DNA from: Pseudomonas avellanae BPIC 631
Lineage (GTDB): Bacteria; Pseudomonadota; Gammaproteobacteria; Pseudomonadales; Pseudomonadaceae
Direction of reading: 5' to 3'
NCBI RefSeq assembly: GCF_000444135.1
Contig: NZ_ATDK01000224.1
Location: 1-33,126 of the forward strand
DNA length: 33,126 nt
Within the stretch, counting starts at the first letter, position 1. Every line of letters begins with the position of its first letter. Positions 24,473-31,608 of this stretch are shown piece after piece. Position numbers and translations under genes: made by a program. The notes below the pieces were generated by a model that saw only the letters and a program-made list of their open reading frames with translations, had not been told where the DNA came from and searched no databases.

Positions 24473-25105
24473 ATGGACGTTAAGAAACTCAAAATCATGG
24501 TGTCCTCGACTGTCTACGGCGTGGAAGAGTTGCTGGACCGTGTCTACACGCTGCTGACCAGCTTTGGTTATGAAGTGTTGATGTCGCACAAGGGCACCAT
24601 TCCCGTGTCATCAGGGCAGACCGCCTTTCAAAACTGCCTGGCAGCGGTGCAGCAGTGTGATTTGTTTCTGGGTATCATCACCCCTCAATACGGTAGCGGT
24701 GTAGATACCACTGGTATTTCTATCACCCATCAGGAGATGAAATTCGCTATCAAACTGAAGAAGCCGCGATGGTTTCTGGCTCATGATCACGTCGTGTTCG
24801 CGCGGACCCTGCTCCGGGAGCTTGGTTACAAGAATCAGGAGCTAAGGCAAACCTTAAGCCTTAAGCCCAAGGCCACTTCGATCACAGATCTGAAAGTAAT
24901 CGACATGTACGAAGATGCCACCATGGAGCAGTTGCCCTTGAACGATCGCCAAGGTAACTGGGTCCAGAAGTTTGATCGTGATGATGATGCCGGTCTGTTC
25001 GTCGTGGCTCAATTCTCGCGCTACCAGGATCTTGAGCAGCGTCTCAGAGATCATTTAAGTGACAGTGAAATGGTCGCTCAGCGTTTGAAGGACGATCATG
25101 AATAG
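24473..25105 (+). CDS. DUF4062 protein, TIR-like/deoxyribosyltransferase-like
   Basis: A 210-residue protein whose first ~105 residues match the DUF4062 pattern: IMVSSTVYG (9-16), a helix, then CDLFLGIITPQYG (62-74) and GISITHQEMKFA (81-92). The strand-helix order, the early SST and the late E88 recall TIR and nucleoside deoxyribosyltransferase folds, where an equivalent glutamate is catalytic. NAD or nucleotide cleavage is therefore conceivable but unproven. The C-terminal half is charged and helical. ATG at 24473 is used because the domain starts there; a GTG at 24458 is an alternative, and neither has a strong ribosome binding site. It overlaps the next gene by 8 nt, so both are one operon. 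Confidence 0.8.
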   Translation: MDVKKLKIMVSSTVYGVEELLDRVYTLLTSFGYEVLMSHKGTIPVSSGQTAFQNCLAAVQQCDLFLGIITPQYGSGVDTTGISITHQEMKFAIKLKKPRWFLAHDHVVFARTLLRELGYKNQELRQTLSLKPKATSITDLKVIDMYEDATMEQLPLNDRQGNWVQKFDRDDDAGLFVVAQFSRYQDLEQRLRDHLSDSEMVAQRLKDDHE

Positions 25106-26537
25106 AAGCCTGTCCCAACTTAAAAAACTGCTGCTGCTGGGCGAAAGCCAGAACCTTGAGCTCAAGGCTCGCGTGAGCACGTCGATATGTGGTCGGCACG
25201 TTTGCGCGTTTCTCAATTCTCAAGGCGGCTACCTGTTGTGTGGGGTCGACAACGACGGCCAGATTCTCGGCGTTGATGATGCTCAGCGTGCGGCGCAGAA
25301 AATGGAGACCCAGCTCAAGACGCAGATCCAGCCTCCAGTGTTATTTTCGGTTGAAGTTCAGAAGATCGACGATCGACAGGTGCTGGTCATCGAGGTGCCC
25401 TCAGGCAAGGATGTTCCCTACGCTTTTCGAAATGACATCTATATCCGCCAGGGCGAGGGCACGGTAAAGGCCAGCATCGACATCATTCGCGATATGGTCT
25501 TGCGCAAGCAGATTGAGCCAGAGCGTTGGGAACGACTATTTGCCTCTGAGCTGGATGAGCAGCAGTTATCTCGTACAGCCTGTCATAAGCTGCTTTCTGC
25601 ACCCCGTATTCCGTTGGAAGTCCGACAGTCCGATCAGGGTTTGTTGCACCAGTTGCAGTTACTGTCACTTGCAAAGTACGGTCGCCTTACCAACGCAGCC
25701 GACGTTTTGCTTGCTCAGGATCCTTCACGCCGTCACCCTCAGGCAAGAGTGCGCGCAGTTTGTTACAGCAGCAAAACCTCCGACGAGTACCCGGATCTGC
25801 AACATTTTGCAGGCCCGATGACTGAGGTGATCGAACAACTATCCGCATTTATCATGCGTAATACCCCTGTTAAAGCGCGCTTCAGCCAACGCCGCAATCA
25901 GCGTGAAGATTTACCGCTGTACCCGGAGATGGCGATACGTGAAGGCGTCGTCAATGCCTTCGCTCATCGAGACTACAGCAGCTTTTCTGGCGGCATCAAA
26001 GTAGAAATCAGCCCGGCCCGACTGCAAATCTGGAACTCCGGCAGCCTTCCTAAAGGCGTCGATGCCAACAAGCTGCAACAGGGCCACATTTCGGTGCTGC
26101 GCAATCCTGATATTGCTCACGCACTTTACTTGCAGGGGTATATGGAAAAGCTGGGACGTGGCAGCGTATTGATTCGTCAGGCCTGTCAAGATAACGGCCT
26201 CGCGCCCCCTGTCTGGCATAGCGAAGGAAACTCTGGCGTCACCCTGACGTTCTTTACCCCGGAAGTCACCCCGGAAGTCACCCCGGAAGTCGCCCCGGAA
26301 GTCACCCCGGAAGTCGAGAAGCTGATTGTGCTCGTAAATGGCGACATCAAACGGTCAGAACTCCAGCACCAGTTGAAGCTGACCGACGCGGAACACTTCC
26401 GTAAACGCTACCTTTCGCCCGCGCTCGAGCAGGGTGTTATCGCCATGACCATTCCTGAAAAACCTACTAGCAGCAACCAGCGATATCGCCTGACGAACCT
26501 GGGAAAAGCCGTTCGCAAGCGACTCGACGAACAGTGA
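25098..26537 (+). CDS. AlbA_2/Schlafen-type ATP-binding protein with TPEV linker
   Basis: A 479-residue protein. The N-terminal AlbA_2 (Schlafen AAA_4) domain covers about 10-135, with ESQNLELKAR (16-25) and LNSQGGYLLCGVDNDG (39-54). The middle region carries a GHKL-like segment REGVVNAFAHRDY (281-293) and a GYMEKLGRGS motif (347-356), as in ATP-binding regulators of this class. Residues 387-406 are five TPEV/APEV units, then a C-terminal winged-helix-like domain. Relatives are annotated as regulators or ATP-binding proteins, and Schlafen-type domains in other proteins act on RNA. AAGGA precedes the ATG; translation is coupled to the DUF4062 gene. The pairing suggests a two-component effector/regulator or defence function, which is inferred. 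Confidence 0.88.
   Translation: MNRSLSQLKKLLLLGESQNLELKARVSTSICGRHVCAFLNSQGGYLLCGVDNDGQILGVDDAQRAAQKMETQLKTQIQPPVLFSVEVQKIDDRQVLVIEVPSGKDVPYAFRNDIYIRQGEGTVKASIDIIRDMVLRKQIEPERWERLFASELDEQQLSRTACHKLLSAPRIPLEVRQSDQGLLHQLQLLSLAKYGRLTNAADVLLAQDPSRRHPQARVRAVCYSSKTSDEYPDLQHFAGPMTEVIEQLSAFIMRNTPVKARFSQRRNQREDLPLYPEMAIREGVVNAFAHRDYSSFSGGIKVEISPARLQIWNSGSLPKGVDANKLQQGHISVLRNPDIAHALYLQGYMEKLGRGSVLIRQACQDNGLAPPVWHSEGNSGVTLTFFTPEVTPEVTPEVAPEVTPEVEKLIVLVNGDIKRSELQHQLKLTDAEHFRKRYLSPALEQGVIAMTIPEKPTSSNQRYRLTNLGKAVRKRLDEQ
26256..26315 (+). repeat. 12-bp tandem repeat, five units, encoding TPEV
   Basis: Five copies of ACCCCGGAAGTC lie in frame; one copy has G instead of A at its first base, giving APEV. Unit length is a multiple of three, so gain or loss of units changes only the length of the linker between the ATP-binding part and the C-terminal domain. 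Confidence 0.95.
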
Positions 26538-26584
26538 ATGCCTGGCCGATTCTGTTGGCCGACAGAACTGAAAGCAGGCGCAGA

Positions 26585-26602
26585 GCTCATCTTCTGATGA
26601 GC
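26585..26602. other. Stem-loop after the AlbA_2 gene
   Basis: GCTCATC (26585-26591) pairs perfectly with GATGAGC (26596-26602) around TTCT, 48 nt after the stop. There is no T-run, so intrinsic termination is uncertain, but the position suits the 3' end of the operon. Confidence 0.45.
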
Positions 26603-26656
26603 GTGACTCAAGAATCGGGTGTTTGACATCAAGCTTTTCATACGCAAGCAAATACA

Positions 26657-27118
26657 GTGCAGCAGATCCTGAAAAATAGTCCCCACGTCACGCTAACAAC
26701 CGTTCAGCCTGAAGACTTTGAAGCCCTCGTTGCACTGCGTATCGAAGCCATGCGCGAAAGCCTCGAGCGCGTTGGCCGGTTCGATCCGGTGCGCGTTCGA
26801 GAGCGTTTTCGTGAAGGCTTCTCGGCGCCGGATACACGCTATATCGAGGTTGCCGGCAACAGAGTCGGCTTCGTCGTCGTCAAGGCGCTCGCCAATGGTC
26901 TGGTGCTGGACCACCTGTACATCAAACCCGATGCGCAAGGGCGAGGCACAGGCTCTGCGGTGCTTCGCCAAGTGTTCGCCGAAGCGGACGCAGCGGCGTC
27001 GACATTACGAGTCGGCGCGCTGAAAGAAAGCGACTCAAACCGTTTCTACATCCACCACGGTTTTCAGCTCGTTGAAAGCGGCGAGTTCGATAACTACTAC
27101 GTCCGCCCCAACGTTTGA
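26657..27118 (+). CDS. GNAT N-acetyltransferase
   Basis: A 153-residue GNAT-fold acetyltransferase. The acetyl-CoA-binding motif QGRGTGSAVL (94-103) follows the strand LVLDHLYIKPD, and the C-terminal motif NRFYIHHGFQLVESGEFDNYY (123-143) is typical of the family. The start is a GTG with no good ribosome binding site, so the exact N-terminus is open. The last 39 codons and about 54 bp beyond are repeated with nine differences at 27901-28074, downstream of a toxin-antitoxin module. The complete gene is the left copy. The substrate is unknown. Confidence 0.85.
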   Translation: MQQILKNSPHVTLTTVQPEDFEALVALRIEAMRESLERVGRFDPVRVRERFREGFSAPDTRYIEVAGNRVGFVVVKALANGLVLDHLYIKPDAQGRGTGSAVLRQVFAEADAAASTLRVGALKESDSNRFYIHHGFQLVESGEFDNYYVRPNV

Positions 27119-27172
27119 TGAGTCGCTGACGGGGTGTGATCAACCTGCCGTGGCGGCCTTTTCGGCTGCACG
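26999..27172 (+). repeat. 174-bp direct repeat, left copy
   Basis: Spans the 3' end of the GNAT gene and, on the minus strand, the last 10 codons plus stop of the unknown gene found complete at 28042-28779. It matches 27901-28074 without gaps and with nine substitutions (about 95% identity by my count). The offset is 902 bp. Confidence 0.95.
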
Positions 27173-27253
27173 GGCGCCATCGAAAGCGACCAGCGGGCGT
27201 GAAAATTTATAAGTGAGCTGTGCGCATGCTTGCAAAAGCAGATGTTTTTCGTC

Positions 27254-27279
27254 AGTGTAAAGACTAATGTCATTACACT
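27254..27279 (+). promoter_or_regulatory. Candidate autoregulatory operator of the RelBE module
   Basis: AGTGTAA (27254-27260) and TTACACT (27273-27279) form a 7-bp inverted repeat with 12-nt spacing, 15 nt before the antitoxin ATG. The TAATGT at 27265-27270 inside it could be a -10 element. RelB-type antitoxins repress their own promoters through such sites. Confidence 0.5.
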
Positions 27280-27293
27280 CGGAGGCCGTACCG

Positions 27294-27533
27294 ATGGCGT
27301 CTATTAATGTTCGTATCGACGACGATCTCAAGGCTCGTGCTTATCTCGAGCTTGAAAAGCTTGGCGTCACTCCTTCGGAACTGCTGCGTCAAACCCTGCA
27401 GTACGTGGCAGAGCGCGGCCAGCTACCGTTCAAGACCGTACTGATGACCGAGGAAGACGAAGTCTTGCTTGCAACAGTGCGCGAGCGCCTTGCGGCTCCG
27501 CAACGGGTCAAGGTTTCACTGGATGACTTATAG
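27294..27533 (+). CDS. relB: RelB/DinJ-type antitoxin
   Basis: A 79-residue antitoxin. The N-terminal ribbon-helix-helix part INVRIDDDLKARAYLELEKL with TPSELLRQTL is the RelB/DinJ signature for DNA binding; the acidic C-terminal part (TEEDEVLLATVRERL) would wrap and neutralise the toxin. GGAGG lies 8-9 nt before the ATG. The gene overlaps the toxin gene by 11 nt, ensuring coupled translation with antitoxin first. A candidate operator lies directly upstream. The module sits between two diverged 174-bp repeats. Confidence 0.92.
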   Translation: MASINVRIDDDLKARAYLELEKLGVTPSELLRQTLQYVAERGQLPFKTVLMTEEDEVLLATVRERLAAPQRVKVSLDDL

Positions 27534-27813
27534 CCTCGAATTTGATGCGCGAGCTCTGAAGGAATGGCACAAATTAGGGGATACCGTGCGTCAGCAGCTC
27601 AAGAAAAAGCTGGCTACGATTCTGGTTGCTCCGCGTGTTGAAGCAAATCGCCTGCATGCGTTGCCCGACTGCTACAAAATCAAGCTGCGCAGCAGCGGCT
27701 ATCGGCTGGTTTATCAGGTTATTGACCAACAGGTTGTGGTCTTCGTGGTTGCTGTGGACAAGCGTGAGCGAGATGAGGTTTACCGTAAGGCGGCTGATCG
27801 GTTGGGTGGGTAA
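27523..27813 (+). CDS. relE: RelE-type mRNA interferase toxin
   Basis: A 96-residue toxin of the RelE family, which cleaves mRNA in the ribosomal A site. Recognisable segments are LEFDARALKEWHKL (5-18), DTVRQQLKKKL, the core CYKIKLRSSGYRLVYQV and the ending VVAVDKRERDEVYRKA, with several basic residues where RelE toxins have catalytic Lys/Arg. The length is normal and no frameshift is seen, so it is probably functional. AAGG precedes the ATG inside the antitoxin gene. Confidence 0.93.
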   Translation: MTYSLEFDARALKEWHKLGDTVRQQLKKKLATILVAPRVEANRLHALPDCYKIKLRSSGYRLVYQVIDQQVVVFVVAVDKRERDEVYRKAADRLGG

Positions 27814-27900
27814 ATGAGGACCGGGTTACTGCGCACTGAATGAAAAAACACACTTTGCTTAGCCCGCCATCAGCCCTGGTGCGTGGACTGATGCAAGCCA

Positions 27901-28020
27901 TCGACATTACGAGTCGGCGCGCTGAAGGAAAGCGACTCAAACCGTTTCTACCTCCGCCACGGTTTTCAGTTCGTTAAAAGCGGCGAGTTCGATAACGACT
28001 ACGTCCGCCCCAACGCCTGA
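27901..28020 (+). pseudogene. 3' fragment of a second GNAT allele
   Basis: Thirty-nine codons plus stop of a GNAT acetyltransferase, homologous to the end of the gene at 26657-27118. The frame is intact to the TGA. Six of the eight differences within it change the amino acid (for example I to L, H to R, Y to D). The 5' part is missing and the sequence before 27901 is unrelated. It is the remnant of a different allele, not a fresh copy. Confidence 0.85.
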
Positions 28021-28074
28021 TGAGTCGCTGACGGGGTGTGATCAACCTGCCGTGGCGGCTTTTTCGGCTGCACG
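27901..28074 (+). repeat. 174-bp direct repeat, right copy
   Basis: Right-hand partner of 26999-27172. It joins the GNAT fragment to the intact minus-strand unknown gene. The 728 bp between the copies hold the RelBE module. The nine substitutions show the copies have separate histories or are old. Confidence 0.95.
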
Positions 28075-28779
28075 CTTGGCGAGCATGGCCGCTTCCGTTT
28101 CCTGAGTGTGCAGCACACCCTTGTAGGCCAGTTGATTGAAGAACATGCCATCAGACTGTTCCTTGGACGGCGTCGACGTTTTGGGAATGAACAACGCACT
28201 CAAGTCCAGCGAATCGGCGAAGTTCTCCTTGGTCAGGTTGTACCGTCCCAGATAACTGCCGCTCCAGGGCGAGTCGGCATCGACCAGATCGATAGCCGTC
28301 TCCCGATAAGTGGCGGCTGCCGCTTTCAAGCCACTGGATGCATTCAACAGCGAGTTCAGCTGCTCGGTGTCCGCTTTGTTCAATTCACCGGCACTGTTGG
28401 TCGCTTTCAAATTGCCGTTCGCCTCGATCGTGAAGCCGAACTTCTTGCTGGCCAGATCCGGATAGACAGACGCCAACGTCGACTTGAACGCCTGATACGA
28501 AGTCTTCAGCGACTCCGTCGAGCTACTGTGCTGCGCCACCATCTTCGGGAACTCAGACGACTGCGAGCGGCCGATCCAGGTATCGACTGCTTCCATCGGC
28601 TCAGTAGTCGCAGGCACCTCGGTGCTCGGGTGATAAACGACGGCTGGCGTGTTGGCGGCGGCGTTCTTCAGCGCTTCTTTCTGCGCATCGGTGAGCGGCT
28701 GCGGAGTGAGCGTGATGCCGGAATTAGGCAGGGTGACGGTTGGAGAGGTGTTGTTGCCGGGTGTGAGCGAGATAACCAT
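28042..28779 (-). CDS. Protein of unknown function, possibly secreted
   Basis: A 245-residue protein that I do not recognise. The N-terminus is rich in Ser, Thr, Pro and Asn with no hydrophobic signal (SLTPGNNTSPTVTLPNSG), followed by a mainly helical region. Notable segments are VDTWIGRSQSSEFPKMV (65-81) and a C-terminus rich in Ala, Lys and Glu (AKRAAEKAATAG). A polar, Ser/Pro-rich start without a Sec signal is compatible with type III secretion in a plant-associated Pseudomonas, but I see no hrp-box motif upstream, so this remains speculation. The last 10 codons also occur in the left repeat copy at 27140-27172. It is convergent with the GNAT fragment. Confidence 0.7.
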   Translation of the reverse strand: MVISLTPGNNTSPTVTLPNSGITLTPQPLTDAQKEALKNAAANTPAVVYHPSTEVPATTEPMEAVDTWIGRSQSSEFPKMVAQHSSSTESLKTSYQAFKSTLASVYPDLASKKFGFTIEANGNLKATNSAGELNKADTEQLNSLLNASSGLKAAAATYRETAIDLVDADSPWSGSYLGRYNLTKENFADSLDLSALFIPKTSTPSKEQSDGMFFNQLAYKGVLHTQETEAAMLAKRAAEKAATAG

Positions 28780-29136
28780 TTCATCAGTCCATGATTGCGG
28801 GGTGTAGGCAGGATATCGACGGGGTTGGGGGGGAGCTTTAGTAGCGGGTGCTCAGGCCAATCCATTCAAGATGTTTCGAGTAAACGACTAACGAGCGATA
28901 CTGACGCTCTATCTGACCAGATCGGGAATGACGATACGAAGTGCTATTCAGTCTGGCCAGAAAGGGATTAGCCCGCGCTTGGACACGAAAAAGAAAAGCC
29001 CTTGGGGCTCGTCAGGCGATGGAGAGAAGGGCATCTTGTTAGTGACATAAAAGAAGTGGCAATGGCAGTCATCAACCGCTAAGGCCAGACGGCGAAAAGA
29101 CCAGGCAATCAACATATAACCTTAAGAGGGATACCC
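28780..29136. other. Intergenic region between divergent genes
   Basis: This 357-bp stretch lies between the minus-strand unknown gene and the plus-strand DUF5713 gene. No plausible coding frame, RNA gene or strong hairpin was found. It should contain both promoters, but no convincing -35/-10 pair stood out. A short AGCCC/GGGCT stem near 28997-29009 is too weak to call. Confidence 0.5.
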
Positions 29137-29478
29137 ATGCAGTTGACCAACGAAACCATGGCCAAACACGCCTTTCTGAAAGGCATGTATCAGGACGAGT
29201 ATTTCCCTGACGCCGTTGTAAAAATGTGCGAAGACGTGCTGGTCAATCTGTGTCACGAAATCGAGCAGCAAAAGCCTTCCGGCCTGACCGCACTGTATGC
29301 CCTGACCCACAAGGCGACAGAGCAAATCAACGACCTGGAGGAAGTGTTTGAAGAAAATGGCAGCGAAATCGAGACCTTCGCCCGCGAAACCATTGGTGAA
29401 GATTTCATACGAATAGCAGACGCTTATGGTTTCCCCGATGCAGACATCGAGGAGCTGATCGCTCCGCGTGAGTGGTGA
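29137..29478 (+). CDS. DUF5713 family protein
   Basis: A 113-residue acidic, mostly helical soluble protein. The pattern AFLKGMYQDEYFPD near the start, LYALTHKATEQINDLEE in the middle and FARETIGEDFIRIADAYGF near the end match what I recall of DUF5713. The function is unknown for the whole family. AAGAGGG lies 6 nt before ATG 29137. It is probably expressed alone; the next gene starts 76 nt later in the same direction, so co-transcription is possible. Confidence 0.8.
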   Translation: MQLTNETMAKHAFLKGMYQDEYFPDAVVKMCEDVLVNLCHEIEQQKPSGLTALYALTHKATEQINDLEEVFEENGSEIETFARETIGEDFIRIADAYGFPDADIEELIAPREW

Positions 29479-29554
29479 TCAACGTTTTTTACGCCCCGGA
29501 CACTGATTTTCAGCAGGGGAAACTCAGCCTTTTACTACGCACGAGCCCTCGTTA

Positions 29555-30169
29555 ATGAAGCACGTCAGGCTAATTCGTCACGGCGAAAGTGCTGCCAACG
29601 CAGGCGAAGCCAGTGTGGATCACGCCACTATTCCCCTCACGCTGAAGGGTGTCGAGCAAGCGCAATCAGTGGCCCGGTCATTCACGCATGCTCCGGCCTT
29701 GATTGTCGCCTCGCCGTTCTCCCGAGCGCAGGCAACTGCGATGGCCACCGTATCTACCTTTCCTGCCACTCCGTTTGAAACCTGGCCCATTCAGGAATTC
29801 ACCTACCTCGAGCCCGCACGGTGTACCAACACAACCGTTGCTCAGAGAAAGGATTGGGTCGAAGCCTATTGGGCCATGCCCGACCCGGCGTTTAGGGATG
29901 GCGCAGGCGCGGAATCCTTTCTGGAGTTTATAGGCAGAGCTCAGTCTTTCCTGGCTCTCCTCGCAGAGCACCCTACCCAAGACATCGCAGTGTTTTCGCA
30001 CGGGCAGTTCATCAATGCCGTGGCGTGGCTGATAGAGCGCACGCCGCAGGGCATTGATGGGCGAGCAATGGCCGACTGGCGTGAGTATGAAATCACGAAC
30101 CCTGTGCCCAATGGTTGTGGCTATGTGCTTTCCAGGCACCCAAACGATGTTGGCTGGATAGTGAGATAA
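29555..30169 (+). CDS. Histidine phosphatase superfamily protein
   Basis: A 204-residue member of the phosphoglycerate mutase-like branch. The active-site motif is LIRHGES (6-12) with phospho-accepting H9; R57 in SPFSRAQAT, the acidic residue in QEFTYLEP, and the second histidine H149 in FSHGQF complete the catalytic set. The enzyme should be an active phosphatase; its substrate is not predictable. There is no signal peptide. The ribosome binding site before ATG 29555 is weak. Confidence 0.9.
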   Translation: MKHVRLIRHGESAANAGEASVDHATIPLTLKGVEQAQSVARSFTHAPALIVASPFSRAQATAMATVSTFPATPFETWPIQEFTYLEPARCTNTTVAQRKDWVEAYWAMPDPAFRDGAGAESFLEFIGRAQSFLALLAEHPTQDIAVFSHGQFINAVAWLIERTPQGIDGRAMADWREYEITNPVPNGCGYVLSRHPNDVGWIVR

Positions 30170-30349
30170 GCCGGTCGGTTCCTGAGGCGCAGCGAGTGGA
30201 TGGCACTCGGCGTGTACCAGAGGTTCGCGGAGCCGCTCGTGATCAGGCTCTGCTGCAAAAATTGTGAAATAAAGTCGCGACGACCTGCCAGTCCAAGTGA
30301 GCGCTTGCCGGTGTAAGATGCTCATCAACCGCTCACCATCGAGGCTGCC

Positions 30350-30592
30350 ATGACCGGGATATCCCTGAACCTGCCGGAAGACCTTTCGAACTCGCTTTCT
30401 GATCTGGCCAAGACGAATGGCCAAACCGTGAGCTATCTGGCGATGGATGTGCTTCGCGATTACATCGAGCACGAGAGAGCTTTGACTGCACAGATTGAAC
30501 GGGCGGTAGAAGAGGCTGATCAAGGTAAATTTGCCACCGATGGCCAGGTTGCGTTAATGCGCGCCCGCCGCTGGAGCAAGAATGCGGGTTGA
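30350..30592 (+). CDS. Ribbon-helix-helix antitoxin (CopG/ParD type)
   Basis: An 80-residue antitoxin. The N-terminal GISLNLPEDLSNSLSDLAK and the following helix form a ribbon-helix-helix DNA-binding unit; the C-terminal part is acidic and then basic (VEEADQGKFATDGQVALMRARRW), suited to toxin binding. GAGG lies 6 nt before the ATG. It overlaps the toxin gene by 11 nt. TAAGAT at 30314-30319 may be the -10 element of its promoter. Confidence 0.88.
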   Translation: MTGISLNLPEDLSNSLSDLAKTNGQTVSYLAMDVLRDYIEHERALTAQIERAVEEADQGKFATDGQVALMRARRWSKNAG

Positions 30593-30866
30593 GTGGCTTG
30601 AAAAAGCCCTCAAAAACCTGGAAGACGAAGCGAGCTATATAGCCCTTGAAAACCCCAAGGCGGCTGATGATTTCTCAGATGCGATTTTCGCCAGCGTAGA
30701 CAAACTTGCCCGGTTTCCTACGATGGGCCGTGAGGGTCGAGTCAAAAATACGCGTGAATGGGCAGTGCCCAACTGGTCATATCTCATCCCCTATCGGGTA
30801 CGCGGTGACCACCTTCAAATCCTTGGGGTATTTCATACGCGGCAACGCCCTCGTACCCAGTGGTGA
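30582..30866 (+). CDS. ParE/RelE-superfamily toxin
   Basis: A 94-residue toxin of the ParE/RelE fold: VEWLEKALKNLEDEASYIALENPKAADDF is the N-terminal hairpin of helices, followed by LARFPTMGREGRVKNTREW and the strands SYLIPYRVRGDHLQILGVFHTRQRP. ParE members poison gyrase, while RelE members cut mRNA; sequence alone does not decide. The LARFPTMGREGR pattern is common in ParE-type toxins. Translation is coupled to the upstream RHH antitoxin. The frame appears complete. Confidence 0.9.
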   Translation: MRVEWLEKALKNLEDEASYIALENPKAADDFSDAIFASVDKLARFPTMGREGRVKNTREWAVPNWSYLIPYRVRGDHLQILGVFHTRQRPRTQW

Positions 30867-30894
30867 CTGCTTGCAAGGCGAGGACGAAGTGCCC

Positions 30895-30918
30895 CCACTC
30901 GCCGCGTACGGCGGGTGG
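30895..30918. terminator. Strong hairpin between convergent toxin and NTF2-like genes
   Basis: A 10-bp stem with one G-T wobble (30895-30904 with 30909-30918) encloses CGTA. It lies between two convergent stops. No T-run follows on either strand, so Rho-independent termination would be weak; it may be a 3' stabiliser. Confidence 0.45.
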
Positions 30919-30928
30919 CTTGAAGGGG

Positions 30929-31471
30929 TTAAATTGCACTATCAGCCGTAACGTACTGGATCACTTCTTCAAGCGTCTCTATGTCAGGAGAGTTGTTCGC
31001 CAACGCTTCTGGGTGGCACCAGGGGTAATCCAGATGCGATACCCACTTCATGATGCAGTGCACATCACTCGCTGGTAGGGTTTTCATATGCTCGATGGTG
31101 ATAGTGAGCCTCTCTACAAGCCCCGACTCGGCGCTGAACTGCCATTCATATAGGCCGCAACCCACGCGGGCCTCGCCGGAGCTCTTGTCGGACATGCCGA
31201 CCAGCCACTTACACTGGAATGTCCTGGCCTGAGGTTCAGGTGGAAGCCCTATGCAAAAGGTATAGACGTTTTCGAATGTCTGGCCGAATCGCCTGACCAG
31301 CACATCACCGATGGGCCCAATGCCTTCAACGTGGGGTGGAAATGAGATAGATCCGGTGTGCACGACCATGTCGAGTACCGCGTCTGACGCAAAGGCCTGG
31401 TCCAACAAATGCGGGCGATTACCGTCCTTGGCTTTTATGTACTGTTGAATTGATAGCTGAGCAGTGTTCAT
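30929..31471 (-). CDS. NTF2-like (SnoaL-type) protein
   Basis: A 180-residue protein with the look of the NTF2-like superfamily: an N-terminal helix SIQQYIKAKDG, then LLDQAFASDAVLDMVVH and a run of strands such as FQCKWLVGMSDKS and CGLYEWQFS. These cone-shaped folds bind small molecules or act as enzymes (isomerases, cyclases). No catalytic residues can be assigned. There is no signal peptide. ATG at 31471 has GGA about 7 nt upstream. It is alone on its strand, downstream of a degraded region. Confidence 0.65.
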   Translation of the reverse strand: MNTAQLSIQQYIKAKDGNRPHLLDQAFASDAVLDMVVHTGSISFPPHVEGIGPIGDVLVRRFGQTFENVYTFCIGLPPEPQARTFQCKWLVGMSDKSSGEARVGCGLYEWQFSAESGLVERLTITIEHMKTLPASDVHCIMKWVSHLDYPWCHPEALANNSPDIETLEEVIQYVTADSAI

Positions 31472-31608
31472 TGTTGTCCGTCGCTTCCATATCAGGTTGA
31501 GAGAAGGCTAATCCGGGGTTCACGTTACTGTTCCACGCGAGCCCGCTCTTATTCACAAAGCGCTACTGCACACACTCACTGTCAGCATGCAGTCGGGCAT
31601 GTCGTCGG

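Noticed and set aside
26256..26315. Regular repeats that might suggest a CRISPR array
   Set aside because: The 12-bp units are contiguous without spacers, lie in frame inside a gene and encode TPEV.
27140..27331. A 63-codon minus-strand frame ending in ARAAEKAATAG
   Set aside because: Only the last 10 codons are real, being the copied end of the gene at 28042-28779. The rest is spacer and overlaps the antitoxin start, so it is part of the repeat and not a gene.
28780..28990. Search for a hrp box upstream of the unknown secreted-like protein
   Set aside because: No GGAACC-type half with a correctly spaced CCAC half was found on the minus strand, so type III regulation is not claimed.
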